NCBI GenBank assembly: GCA_021827705.1
Contig: JAKAUQ010000036.1
Coordinates: forward strand, 1-64,000
Length of the DNA stretch: 64,000 bases
Reading direction: 5' to 3'
Origin: Actinomycetes bacterium
GTDB taxonomy: Bacteria > Actinomycetota > Acidimicrobiia > Acidimicrobiales > RAAP-2
Of this stretch, positions 8,782 to 16,968 are shown piece by piece (position 1 is the first letter of the stretch; the number at the start of each line of letters is the position of its first letter). The notes beneath the pieces were generated by a model. It was not told where the DNA came from. It worked only from the letters and a program-made list of their open reading frames with translations, and did no database searches. The translations under genes and the position numbers were made by a program.

Positions 8782-9740
8782 GCGTCGACGATCCGGCCGC
8801 GCCCGTCCGGACCGCGACGACCACCGTGAGCAGCCTGGAGGTCCTGGCGGGCCTGCTCGGGCCGCGAGACGAGCACCTGCGGGTCATCGAGCGTGCCTAC
8901 CCCGACGCGCGCATCTCGGTGCACGGCAACGAGATCGCGGTGGCGGGGAACGACGCGACCACCATCTTGCGCCTCTTCGACGAGCTGGTGCTGGTGCTGG
9001 AGTCCGGCCAGGCGCTGGACCCGGCGAAGATCTCACGCACCATCGACATGGTCAACGACGACCTCAGACCCAGCGAGGTCCTGGCCCACGAGGTCGTGCG
9101 CGGGCTGCGCGGCAAGGCGGTGCGCCCGGCGACCGCTGGCCAGAAGCGCTACGCCGACGCCATCGAGGCGGCGACGGTGACCTTCGCGATTGGGCCCGCC
9201 GGTACGGGCAAGAGCTACCTGGCCGTAGCGGCCGCCGTCCAGGCCCTGCAGGCGCGGCGCGCCCAGCGCATCGTGCTGACGCGTCCGGCCGTGGAGGCCG
9301 GTGAGCGGCTCGGCTTCCTGCCCGGGGACCTGATGGCCAAGGTCGACCCGTACCTGCGGCCGCTCTACGACGCCCTCTACGACATGCTGGGGCCCGAGGG
9401 GACCCAGCGCCTCATCGCCAACGGCTCCATCGAGGTGGTCCCCCTGGCCTTCATGCGCGGGCGCACCCTGAATGACTCGTTCATCATCCTGGACGAGGCG
9501 CAGAACACCACGCCCGAGCAGATGAAGATGTTCCTGACCCGCATCGGCTTCAACGCCAAGGCCGTGGTCACTGGCGACGTCACCCAGATCGACCTGAGCG
9601 GTCACGAGAGCGGGATGGATCGCATCGAGGCGATCCTGCACGATGTCGAGGGGGTGCGCTTCGTCCACCTGGGGCGGCGCGACGTCGTACGGGCGCGGAT
9701 CGTGGCCGACATCGTGGCCGCCTACGAGGAGCACGGGTGA
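8778..9740 (+). CDS. phoH: PhoH-like ATPase (PhoH/YbeZ)
   Basis: About 320 residues from ATG 8778, chosen because it overlaps the HIT stop as ATGA; a GTG at 8766 would add four residues. Walker A GPAGTGKS is at 139-146 and Walker B ends FIILDEAQ at about 235-242, followed by NTTPEQMKMFLTR, the PhoH signature. PhoH proteins are RNA-associated ATPases linked to ribosome biogenesis and usually precede ybeY, as here. The N-terminal region of about 90 residues resembles the KH-like domain of this family. Confidence 0.92.
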   Translation: MSVDDPAAPVRTATTTVSSLEVLAGLLGPRDEHLRVIERAYPDARISVHGNEIAVAGNDATTILRLFDELVLVLESGQALDPAKISRTIDMVNDDLRPSEVLAHEVVRGLRGKAVRPATAGQKRYADAIEAATVTFAIGPAGTGKSYLAVAAAVQALQARRAQRIVLTRPAVEAGERLGFLPGDLMAKVDPYLRPLYDALYDMLGPEGTQRLIANGSIEVVPLAFMRGRTLNDSFIILDEAQNTTPEQMKMFLTRIGFNAKAVVTGDVTQIDLSGHESGMDRIEAILHDVEGVRFVHLGRRDVVRARIVADIVAAYEEHG

Positions 9741-10237
9741 TCGACATCTTCGCCGCCGACGAGCAGCGCGACGTCGCCATCGACCTGGAGCGCTGGACCG
9801 AGCTCACGCGCGCGGCACTCGACGACGAGGGAGTGCGCGGCCTGGTCGAGGTGTCGCTGATCTTCACCGACGAGGTCACCATGGCGGGCCTGAACCAGCA
9901 GTTCATGGGCGCGTCGGGGTCCACCGACGTGCTGAGCTTTCCGATCGACGAGGAGCCCGAGCCCGGTGGCCGCTCTCCCGACAGTGGGGGCACGGGGCCG
10001 GGCGACCCCTCGGTGCCCGACATCCCCCAGCTGCTCGGCGACATCGTGGTGTGCCCGGCGGTCGCCGCGCGCAACGCGGTCGACCACGAGCAGTCCACCC
10101 AGGACGAGATCGCCCTGCTCATCGTCCACGGGGTGCTGCACCTTCTGGGTTGGGATCACGAGATCGACGAGGAGGCCGAGCGCATGGAGCAGCGCGAGCG
10201 CGAGCTGTTGGCTCGCCACTACCGCGCGCGGCCGTGA
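9737..10237 (+). CDS. ybeY: Endoribonuclease YbeY
   Basis: 166 residues. The zinc-binding motif HGVLHLLGWDH places metal ligands at His131, His135 and His141, the H-x3-H-x5-H pattern of the family. A slightly longer, Gly/Pro-rich insert (around residues 75-90) precedes the core. YbeY matures the 16S rRNA 3' end and takes part in ribosome quality control. GTG 9737 overlaps phoH as GTGA, and the stop overlaps the next gene the same way. Confidence 0.93.
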   Translation: MIDIFAADEQRDVAIDLERWTELTRAALDDEGVRGLVEVSLIFTDEVTMAGLNQQFMGASGSTDVLSFPIDEEPEPGGRSPDSGGTGPGDPSVPDIPQLLGDIVVCPAVAARNAVDHEQSTQDEIALLIVHGVLHLLGWDHEIDEEAERMEQRERELLARHYRARP

Positions 10238-11508
10238 TCGCCACCGCCTGGTCCGGGGGCGACTCGGCCCTGGTGGCCGTGGTCGCCGTCCTCCTCGTGG
10301 TCTCGGGCTTCCTGGCCGCGGCCGAGACCTCGCTGGTGCGCGTGAGCAAGTCGCGCGCCCGCGTCTTGAGCGAGGAGAAACGCCGGGGATCTCGAGCCCT
10401 GGCCAGCCTGGTCGCGTCGCCCGAGCGGTTCTTGAACCCGGTGCTCCTGCTGGTCCTGGTGTGCCAGCTGACCTCGGCCACGCTGGTCGGCGTCGTGGCC
10501 GGACACCTGTTCGGGCCGGCCGGCGTCATCGTGGCCACGGTGTGCGAGGTCGTGGTGATCTTCGTCTTGTTCGAGGCCATCCCCAAGAACTTCGCGGTCG
10601 CCCATCCCGACGAGACCGCTCTGGTCAGCGCGCCGCTGGTGGCGGGGCTGCTGCGCGTGGCCCCGGTGCGCTGGCTGGCCATGGGGCTCCAGGGATTGGC
10701 TGGTGCCGTGCTGCGCCTGCTGGGTGCGCCCCCGGGCCCGGCCCGCGTGACCGAGTCCGAGGTCCTGGCCCTGGCCGACGTGGCCCACGAGGACGCAGCC
10801 ATCGCCTCTGACGAGCGGGCCTTCATCCACTCGGTCATCGAGTTCGGCGACACCATCGTGCGCGAGGTCATGGTGCCTCGACCCGACTTCGTCGACGTCG
10901 AGGCCAGCGCCACCGTCGCGGCCGCCCTCGAGGTCGCCGTCGAGTCGGGGCGCTCGCGCCTGCCGGTGCTCGGCACCGGCGTCGACGACGTGGTCGGGAT
11001 CGTCCACCTGCGCCAGCTGGCCGCCCTGGTGGTCGCGGGCCGCGGCGACGAGCCGGTGGGGGCCCACGCCAGCGAGGTCCATTTCGTGCCCGAGACCCAG
11101 CGGGTGGCGTCTCTGCTCACCCAGATGCGCCGCACGCGCGGCCACCTGGTGATCGTGGTCGACGAGTACGGGGGGACCGCCGGGCTGGTCACCCTGGAAG
11201 ACGTCCTGGAAGAGCTGGTCGGCGAGATCACCGACGAATCCGATCCCCACCAGCAGGTGGTAGCGCACACGACCGGCACTGGCCTGACGCTGAGCGGCCG
11301 CCTCAACATCGACGACGCGAACGTCGACTACAACCTGGACCTGCCCAAGGACGGCTGGGACACCGTGGGTGGGCTCGTCTTGGACCTGGCCGGCGGGGTG
11401 CCCGAGATCGGCGAGGAGTTCGCGGTCCCCGGCTACCGCCTCACGGTGCTGCGCGTCGAGGGCCGCCGCGTGGCCGACGTGCTGGTCGAGCCCGACGAGG
11501 CCTCGTGA
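10234..11508 (+). CDS. Hemolysin-family CNNM/CBS-domain membrane protein
   Basis: 424 residues from GTG 10234. The N-terminal DUF21 domain has about four membrane segments (LVAVVAVLLVVSGFLAAAE onward), followed by a CBS pair (about residues 210-330, with VPRPDFVDVE and HLVIVVDEYGGTAGLVTLED) and the C-terminal CorC/HlyC domain. These proteins are linked to Mg2+/Co2+ efflux, although they are often annotated as hemolysins. The gene fills the common ybeY-CNNM-era slot, with GTGA overlaps at both ends. Confidence 0.9.
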   Translation: MIATAWSGGDSALVAVVAVLLVVSGFLAAAETSLVRVSKSRARVLSEEKRRGSRALASLVASPERFLNPVLLLVLVCQLTSATLVGVVAGHLFGPAGVIVATVCEVVVIFVLFEAIPKNFAVAHPDETALVSAPLVAGLLRVAPVRWLAMGLQGLAGAVLRLLGAPPGPARVTESEVLALADVAHEDAAIASDERAFIHSVIEFGDTIVREVMVPRPDFVDVEASATVAAALEVAVESGRSRLPVLGTGVDDVVGIVHLRQLAALVVAGRGDEPVGAHASEVHFVPETQRVASLLTQMRRTRGHLVIVVDEYGGTAGLVTLEDVLEELVGEITDESDPHQQVVAHTTGTGLTLSGRLNIDDANVDYNLDLPKDGWDTVGGLVLDLAGGVPEIGEEFAVPGYRLTVLRVEGRRVADVLVEPDEAS

Positions 11509-12410
11509 CGCGCGCTGGCCTGGTCGCCGTGCTCGGGCGGCCCAACGTGGGCAAGTCGACGCTCGTCAACGCGCTCACGCGGGCCAAGGTGTCGATCACG
11601 GCGGCGTCGCCCAACACGACGCGGCGCGCGGTGCGCGGCGTGCTGACCGAGGGTGGCGTCCAGATGGTCTTCGTGGACACGCCCGGTCTGCACCGGGCCC
11701 AGACCACTCTGGGTCACCGTCTCAACGAGGTGGCGCGCCACGCGGTCAGCGACGTGGACGCCGTGATCGCGGTGATCGAAGCACCCCAGGTCCTGGGGCC
11801 TGGCGACCGCGCGACCCTCGGTCTGCTGGTGCGGGCCACGGCCGCGGCCCCGGACCTGGCCCCCGTGGTCGTGGTCAACAAGACCGACCGCGCGGGGCGG
11901 GCGACGGTGGCCGAGCAGCTGCTGGCGGCCTCCCGCGTCGTCGAGGAGTTGGCCGCCGCCGCCGGTGTGGCGGAGGCCGCCCAGCGCGTCGAGTACTTCG
12001 CGACCGCAGCGCGCACCGGAGGGGGCGTTGACGCCCTGCGGGACCATCTGCGCGCAGCCATGCCCGAGTCGCCCTACCTGTTCGACGCCGACGAGGTGTC
12101 CGACGTCGAGTCGGCCGAGTGGGTCGCCGAACTGGTGCGCGAGCAGGTGGTGTGGCGCGCGCGCGAGGAGCTGCCCCACGCGGTGCACTGCCGCGTCACC
12201 GAGATCACCGAGCGTCGGGCGCGCGTCGAGATCGTCGTCGAGCGCCCGAGTCAGCGGGCCATCGTGCTCGGGCGCGGTGGCCAGAACCTGCGGGCGATCG
12301 GGACGGCGGCGCGCCAGCAGCTCCCCGCGGGGATGTATCTGGAGCTGCGCGTCGTGGTCGAGAGGGACTGGCAGCGTCGCGACGACGTGCTCGACCGCTT
12401 CGGCTACTGA
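11505..12410 (+). CDS. era: GTPase Era
   Basis: 301 residues. GTPase motifs are GRPNVGKS at 11-18, DTPG near 60 and NKTD near 125. The C-terminal KH domain contains AIVLGRGGQNLRAIG. Era binds the 3' end of 16S rRNA during 30S assembly. It ends the CIRCE-headed gene run. The last 206 bases are antisense to the 3' end of the TauE-like gene. Confidence 0.95.
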   Translation: MTRAGLVAVLGRPNVGKSTLVNALTRAKVSITAASPNTTRRAVRGVLTEGGVQMVFVDTPGLHRAQTTLGHRLNEVARHAVSDVDAVIAVIEAPQVLGPGDRATLGLLVRATAAAPDLAPVVVVNKTDRAGRATVAEQLLAASRVVEELAAAAGVAEAAQRVEYFATAARTGGGVDALRDHLRAAMPESPYLFDADEVSDVESAEWVAELVREQVVWRAREELPHAVHCRVTEITERRARVEIVVERPSQRAIVLGRGGQNLRAIGTAARQQLPAGMYLELRVVVERDWQRRDDVLDRFGY

Positions 12411-13209
12411 TCGCCACCGCCGCTCCCGTGGCGGCGACCGCGGCAGCCACGCCGGCGCTGGCGGGGGCGCCCACCAGCACCACGCCCGCCCCGACCGTCG
12501 GCGCGACGACCAGGGTACGAGCGACGCGCTCGAGACGTCCAGTGGCCAGCCACGCGCCGGCCAGGGCCGCGGGGACGGCTCCGACGAGCAACGCCAGCAG
12601 CAGCGGGCCCGAGACGGATGGACCGCCGAGGGCGCCGGCCGCCGCGGCCAGGGCCAAGGGGACCGACTGGGCCAGGTCGGTGCCCACGAGGCGGCGGCCG
12701 GCCAGACCCGGATGCGTCAGGGCGAGCAGCGAGATCATCAGCGCACCCGCGCCCACCGACGTCAGGCCCACGGCCACGCCCCCGCCGAGGCCGATCGCCA
12801 CGCTCAACCACGGGGGAGGGGTGCTGGCGCACAACGACGCGGCAGTGCCCGAGGCGCGCACCAGGAGGGCGGCGCCACCCAGCAGCAGGACGCCGCCGAT
12901 CAGCCGTGTCAGCAGGGGCCCCGAGATCGCGGCCGCGGACCCGAAGAGGCGGCCCACCAGCGCACCGGGCACCGCGCCCAGGGCCACGCGGCGAGCCAGG
13001 GGCCAGTCGACGGCCCCGCGGCGCCCGTAGGAGACGACCGCCAGCGGTCGCAGGATCGCCGAGGCGACCAGGTCGGTGGCGACCGCGGTGACCGGCGCCA
13101 CGTGGAACCCGACGATCAGCACCGGGGTGAGCAGCGCCCCACTGCCGGTTCCGGTCATCCCGACCAGCAGGCCGACGACGGCCGCGGTCAGGGCCAGGGA
13201 GAGGGACAC
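12205..13209 (-). CDS. TauE/SafE family membrane exporter with antisense-encoded tail
   Basis: 334 residues, starting at GTG 13209 with AGGAG upstream. About eight hydrophobic segments fill residues 1-265, beginning LTAAVVGLLVGMTGTGSGAL, the glycine-rich first helix of TauE/SafE permeases (DUF81), which export sulfite, sulfoacetate or related organosulfur anions. The last 66 or so residues are Arg/Pro/Ser-rich and read straight through the era KH domain in antisense. An out-of-frame TAG sits just where the membrane domain ends, so the natural stop may have been lost by an indel. It lies 40 bases downstream of dinG. Confidence 0.75.
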   Translation of the reverse strand: MSLSLALTAAVVGLLVGMTGTGSGALLTPVLIVGFHVAPVTAVATDLVASAILRPLAVVSYGRRGAVDWPLARRVALGAVPGALVGRLFGSAAAISGPLLTRLIGGVLLLGGAALLVRASGTAASLCASTPPPWLSVAIGLGGGVAVGLTSVGAGALMISLLALTHPGLAGRRLVGTDLAQSVPLALAAAAGALGGPSVSGPLLLALLVGAVPAALAGAWLATGRLERVARTLVVAPTVGAGVVLVGAPASAGVAAAVAATGAAVAISSRSGRARRRDAASPSRPRRAAPDTSPRGAAGAPPSRSPAGSGHRARARWPADSGARRRSRRAPDAR

Positions 13210-13223
13210 GGGGCTCCTAATGC

Positions 13224-13254
13224 ACTAGTAAACAACTAGAAATACTAGTTTACT
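13224..13254. repeat. AT-rich palindromic cluster between dinG and tauE
   Basis: In DNA that is otherwise very GC-rich, ACTAG occurs three times (13224, 13235, 13244). ACTAG-AAATA-CTAGT (13235-13249) is a perfect inverted repeat, and AGTAAAC (13227-13233) pairs with GTTTACT (13248-13254). The block spans the dinG stop and lies 15 bases or more upstream of the tauE GTG. It could be an operator and promoter for tauE, or a hairpin ending the dinG message. Confidence 0.6.
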
Positions 13255-15217
13255 GAACCGGGTCGCGGTCGAGGCCCGTGAGGAAGGAGATGACCTGGTC
13301 ACGGTCGCGCGTGCGGCGCATCGGCGGCAGGCGCCGGAAGAAGTGGGCGCGGTAGGGGGCGTCGGCCAGGCGGGTGTCCAGCACGGCCACGACGCCACGA
13401 TCGGTCGACGAGCGGATGAGCCGGCCCACGCCCTGGGCCAGGAGCATCGTGGCGCGCGGCAGGTCGACCTCGACGAAAGGATGCTCGGCGCGCTGGCGGC
13501 GTGCGGCGGCCAGCGGGTCGGTCGGGACGCCAAAGGGCAGACGGTCGATGGTGACCAGGTGCAAGGAGCGTCCGGGGACGTCGACGCCCTGCCAGAAGCT
13601 CGTCACGGCGAAGAGGCTGGTCTCGGGCTCTTCGCGGAACCGGCGGATCAGGCGGTCGCGGCTGAGCCGTCCCTGAACCAGGACGGGTGTCTCGATGCGG
13701 TCGGCGACCGCGGCAGCCACCCGGGCCATGACGCCGCGGTTGGTGAACAGGGCCAGGGTGCGACCCCCCGCGGCGGTGATGAGGGTGACCAGCTCGTCGG
13801 TGATCGCCAGCTCGGCTTCGGGTGCGGTGCGCGCGGGCAGGTCGGGGGGAACGTAGAGCAGGGCGTGGTGCCGGTAGTCGAAGGGACTGGCGATGCGCAC
13901 GATCTCGCATCCGGGCAGTCCGACCGCACGGTCCAGCCCGTCGGGGATCGTGGCACTGACCAGCACGCCCGTGACCCCGGGCCACAGGGTGCTGGCCAGC
14001 AGTGGACCGGGGTCCACGACGGCCAGGTCGACCGTGACGTCGCGCTCGCGCTCGGTCAGGTACGCGACGTCGCCGTCGCCCGGCGCCACGAGGCGGCGCA
14101 GGTCGACCAGCAGCTGGGCCAGGGGACCGGCGGCACGTCGGAATCGCGCATTGGCGCGCTCGCCGGCCTCGGGGCTCTCCCGCAGGGCGCCCGCCAGCTG
14201 GGTGGCCGCCTCGCGGGCCGCCGCGAGCTGCTGGATCAGGCCCTCATCGAGATCGGTGCGCCGCACGACGGCCACGCGGGTGCGCAGAGCCTCCTGGAGG
14301 CGCTCGGCGACTCCCGCCACCGCGTCGACCACGGCCACGGGGCCCAGGACCGCGCGCGCGGCCGCCGCGACCACGCGCAGGCGCCCCGGACTCACCGAGG
14401 CGCCCAGGAGTTCGGCGGCGATCTCGGGGAACTCGTGGGCCTCGTCGATGATGACCAGGTCGTGTTCGGGGAGAATGCCCGCGCCCACCGCGAGATGCGC
14501 GAGGTAGAGGTGGGCGTTCACGACGACCAGGTCGGCCGCCGCAGCCCGGTCGCGCGCCAGCTCGGCGTAGCAGGCCGATCCCTGGGGGCACGCCGCCCGG
14601 CCGAGGCACTCGGCCGGCGTGACGGTGATGGCGCGGCGCACGCGCCCGTCGAGCTCGAAGGCCAGCTCGTCGAGGTCGCCGGTCGCTGACGCGCGCAGCC
14701 AGGTCTGGATGCGGCGCACCTGCGCCGAGGCGCTGCGGGGCAGGTCCTCTCCGGCGTCTAGGGGGAGCTGGTCGGCGACGCCGGTGCTCAGGCGCATGCG
14801 GCACACGTAGTTGGCCCGTCCCTTGAGGACAGCCGTCGTCCAGCCCGGCGCGGTCGCGGCCACCAGCGGGACGTCGCGGTCGGCCAGCTGGTCCTGGAGG
14901 TTCTTGGTGGCGGTCACCACGACCGCGCGACGCCCGGCGTCGGACGCTGCGGCCAGGTAGGCCAGGGACTTGCCCACCCCCGTGCCGGCCTCGATGATGG
15001 CCGAGCGTTGCGCGGCGATCGCCGCGGCCACCACGTCAACCAAGGTGTCCTGCTCGGGCCGGTCCTCCCGGCGCGGCAGGTGCGCGCGGGCCGCGTCCAG
15101 GCGTCGGCGGGCCGCCGCGACGGCCGGCGCCACGCCCGGGCCGTCGCGTCGCGGCGTCGCGTCGGGGGCGTCTTCGGCCTCGGGGACTTCGTCGTCGTCG
15201 GGGTCGAAGCTGCGCAC
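13250..15217 (-). CDS. dinG: ATP-dependent DNA helicase, DinG/XPD family
   Basis: 655 residues. Walker A is AGTGVGKS at 77-84 and the helicase II box is DEAH. Four cysteines that could bind an iron-sulfur cluster are visible (NYVC, then CLGRAACPQGSAC), typical of XPD-type 5'-3' helicases. The C-terminal half has helicase motifs V and VI (FWQGVDVPG, GVGRLIRS). DinG-like proteins unwind R-loops and G-quadruplexes. Start GTG 15217 is supported by a TAAGGT hexamer six bases upstream. Confidence 0.92.
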   Translation of the reverse strand: MRSFDPDDDEVPEAEDAPDATPRRDGPGVAPAVAAARRRLDAARAHLPRREDRPEQDTLVDVVAAAIAAQRSAIIEAGTGVGKSLAYLAAASDAGRRAVVVTATKNLQDQLADRDVPLVAATAPGWTTAVLKGRANYVCRMRLSTGVADQLPLDAGEDLPRSASAQVRRIQTWLRASATGDLDELAFELDGRVRRAITVTPAECLGRAACPQGSACYAELARDRAAAADLVVVNAHLYLAHLAVGAGILPEHDLVIIDEAHEFPEIAAELLGASVSPGRLRVVAAAARAVLGPVAVVDAVAGVAERLQEALRTRVAVVRRTDLDEGLIQQLAAAREAATQLAGALRESPEAGERANARFRRAAGPLAQLLVDLRRLVAPGDGDVAYLTERERDVTVDLAVVDPGPLLASTLWPGVTGVLVSATIPDGLDRAVGLPGCEIVRIASPFDYRHHALLYVPPDLPARTAPEAELAITDELVTLITAAGGRTLALFTNRGVMARVAAAVADRIETPVLVQGRLSRDRLIRRFREEPETSLFAVTSFWQGVDVPGRSLHLVTIDRLPFGVPTDPLAAARRQRAEHPFVEVDLPRATMLLAQGVGRLIRSSTDRGVVAVLDTRLADAPYRAHFFRRLPPMRRTRDRDQVISFLTGLDRDPVQ

Positions 15218-15223
15218 GGGGAG

Positions 15224-15229
15224 ACCTTA
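15224..15229 (-). promoter_or_regulatory. -10 hexamer TAAGGT, leaderless start of dinG
   Basis: On the minus strand TAAGGT is followed by six bases and GTG 15217. Confidence 0.5.
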
Positions 15230-15259
15230 CGTGGCCCCGCTGGATCGGGGCCCGGGCAC

Positions 15260-15265
15260 TAGGTT
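15260..15265 (+). promoter_or_regulatory. -10 hexamer TAGGTT, leaderless start of uppS
   Basis: TAGGTT is followed by six bases and GTG 15272, with no Shine-Dalgarno sequence. The divergent dinG hexamer lies 31 bases away. Confidence 0.55.
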
Positions 15266-15271
15266 GGACCC

Positions 15272-16012
15272 GTGCCGGACCTGCGCCCCCTCCCCATTCC
15301 GGAGTGGCTCGACGCCGCGCGGGTGCCCGTCCACGTCGCCGTGGTGATGGACGGCAACGGGCGCTGGGCCAAGCGCCAGGGCCTGCCGCGCACCGACGGC
15401 CACGCCGCGGGCGAGGCCGCCCTGATGGACACGACCTACGGGGCTCTGTCGCTGGGCGTGAAGGCCCTGACGGTCTTCGCGTTCTCCACGGAGAACTGGC
15501 GGCGGCCCGCCGACGAGGTGCGCTTCTTGATGAACTTCAACCGCGGGCTGCTGGAGCGCCGCTCGCACGAGCTCAATGACGAGGGCGTGCGGATCGTCTT
15601 CTCGGGCCGGCGCGACTGGCGCGTGCCACGCCAAGTGCTGCGTCGCATGGACGAGTCGCGAGACCTGACGGCGGGCAACCGACGCATGACCCTCAACATC
15701 GCCTTCAACTACGGGGGGCGTGCCGAGATCGTGGACGCCGTGTCGCGCCTGGTGGCCGACGGGGTGAGTGCGTCGGGCGTGAGCGAGAAGGCCATCCGCC
15801 AGCGGCTCTATCATCCCGAGCTGCCCGACCCCGACCTGGTCGTGCGCACGTCGGGCGAGCACCGCATCTCGAACTTCCTGCTGTGGGAGCTGGCGTACGC
15901 CGAGCTGGTGTTCACCGACGTCTTGTGGCCGGACTTCCGGCGCGAGGACCTCTTCGCGGCCATCGGCGAGTTCCAGCAGCGCGAGCGGCGCTTCGGAGGC
16001 CTCGACCGATGA
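15272..16012 (+). CDS. uppS: Isoprenyl (undecaprenyl) diphosphate synthase, cis type
   Basis: 246 residues. The catalytic motif MDGNGRWAKR has Asp27; later blocks FSTENW, NIAFNYGGR and RTSGEHRISNFLLWELAY are all present. The enzyme condenses isopentenyl diphosphate units into the C50-C55 lipid carrier for cell-wall synthesis at the membrane face. Actinobacteria often have two such enzymes making different lengths; product length cannot be read from the sequence. It starts a uppS-small membrane protein-recO unit with ATGA/GTGA overlaps. Confidence 0.93.
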   Translation: MPDLRPLPIPEWLDAARVPVHVAVVMDGNGRWAKRQGLPRTDGHAAGEAALMDTTYGALSLGVKALTVFAFSTENWRRPADEVRFLMNFNRGLLERRSHELNDEGVRIVFSGRRDWRVPRQVLRRMDESRDLTAGNRRMTLNIAFNYGGRAEIVDAVSRLVADGVSASGVSEKAIRQRLYHPELPDPDLVVRTSGEHRISNFLLWELAYAELVFTDVLWPDFRREDLFAAIGEFQQRERRFGGLDR

Positions 16013-16221
16013 GGCTGGGGCGCCTGGTCGCCGGACTAGGTGCCCTGGTGTACCTGGGCCTGTGGGTCCTGGCGCTGGCCCGCGAGCCCGGCCTGGTGGC
16101 GCCGTTGCTCCTCCCGCTGGTCCTGGTCGGGCTGATCTGGGCGGGACTGGCCCTGGAGCGCGCCATCGGCATCCCGCCGCGGCGGCCCAAGTTCCCCCCG
16201 CGACCCAAGGACGACCGGTGA
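16009..16221 (+). CDS. Small two-helix membrane protein of unknown function
   Basis: 70 residues from ATG 16009, overlapping the uppS stop as ATGA and recO as GTGA. Two hydrophobic segments (about residues 8-24 and 30-50) are followed by a basic, proline-rich tail IPPRRPKFPPRPKDDR. I do not recognise the family. Strict coupling to uppS suggests a membrane role connected with lipid-carrier synthesis, but this is inference only. Confidence 0.7.
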   Translation: MRLGRLVAGLGALVYLGLWVLALAREPGLVAPLLLPLVLVGLIWAGLALERAIGIPPRRPKFPPRPKDDR

Positions 16222-16949
16222 GGGAGCTGGCCGACGATGCCGTCGTCCTGCGCACGTGGGCCGAGGGGGAGGCCGACCGCACCGCGACGCTGTACACGCG
16301 TCAGGCGGGTCGGGTCCGGGTCATCGCCCGGGGCGCCCGCAAGCCGACCAGCCGCCTCGGCGCCGCGCTCGAGCCCCTGTCGGTCGTGCGCGTCGACCTC
16401 ATCCAGGGGCGCGGCGAGCGCTTCATCGTTCGCCACGTGGACAGCCAGCGCCACCTGACGACGCTGCGCGCCAGTTACGAGCGGATCGCCGCGGGCTACA
16501 GCGTGGTCGAGGCCGTCGACGCCACGCCCGCCGATCACCTGGCCGACGAGGCGCGCTACGAGCTGCTGGTCCGGGTGCTCGAGACCCTGGACGATCCCGC
16601 GCTGCGTCCCAACCTGGTCCCGGCGGCCTTCTTCTTGCGCCTCCTCGCCCTCGACGGAGCAGCGCCGGTGCTCGACTGCTGCGTCAGCTGCGGCCGCGGC
16701 GAGCCCCTGGTGGCCTTCGACGCGGCCACCGGAGGGGCGCTGTGCGCGCAGTGCCGCCGTGGCCGGGCCGTCTCGGCCGCGGCGCTGTCCCTCCTGCGCC
16801 GCATCGGCGGCGGCGAGCTCGGCGTCGTCCTGCGCGAGGTGGACCCACCCGGCGCCGGCGAGGTCCACTCCCTGATGGGCGCGGCCATTGAGGAGCACCT
16901 GGGCCGCCGACTGCGGACGCTGGCGGTGTCGCCGGAACCGTCCCACTAG
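16218..16949 (+). CDS. recO: DNA repair protein RecO
   Basis: 243 residues from GTG 16218, which overlaps the previous stop as GTGA. The N-terminal OB fold contains YTRQAGRVRVIARGARKPTSRLG, abridged here, and the C-terminal part has a zinc site CVSCG...CAQC. RecO loads RecA onto SSB-coated single strands in the RecFOR pathway. Its stop TAG forms the start of TAGGGT, a -10 candidate for the photolyase gene. Confidence 0.9.
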   Translation: MRELADDAVVLRTWAEGEADRTATLYTRQAGRVRVIARGARKPTSRLGAALEPLSVVRVDLIQGRGERFIVRHVDSQRHLTTLRASYERIAAGYSVVEAVDATPADHLADEARYELLVRVLETLDDPALRPNLVPAAFFLRLLALDGAAPVLDCCVSCGRGEPLVAFDAATGGALCAQCRRGRAVSAAALSLLRRIGGGELGVVLREVDPPGAGEVHSLMGAAIEEHLGRRLRTLAVSPEPSH

Positions 16950-16952
16950 GGT
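16947..16952 (+). promoter_or_regulatory. -10 hexamer TAGGGT embedded in the recO stop codon
   Basis: The first three bases are the recO TAG stop. It would give a leader of about ten bases carrying GGGAGG for the photolyase start at 16969. Confidence 0.4.
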
Positions 16953-16968
16953 GCGCGCGGGAGGTACG

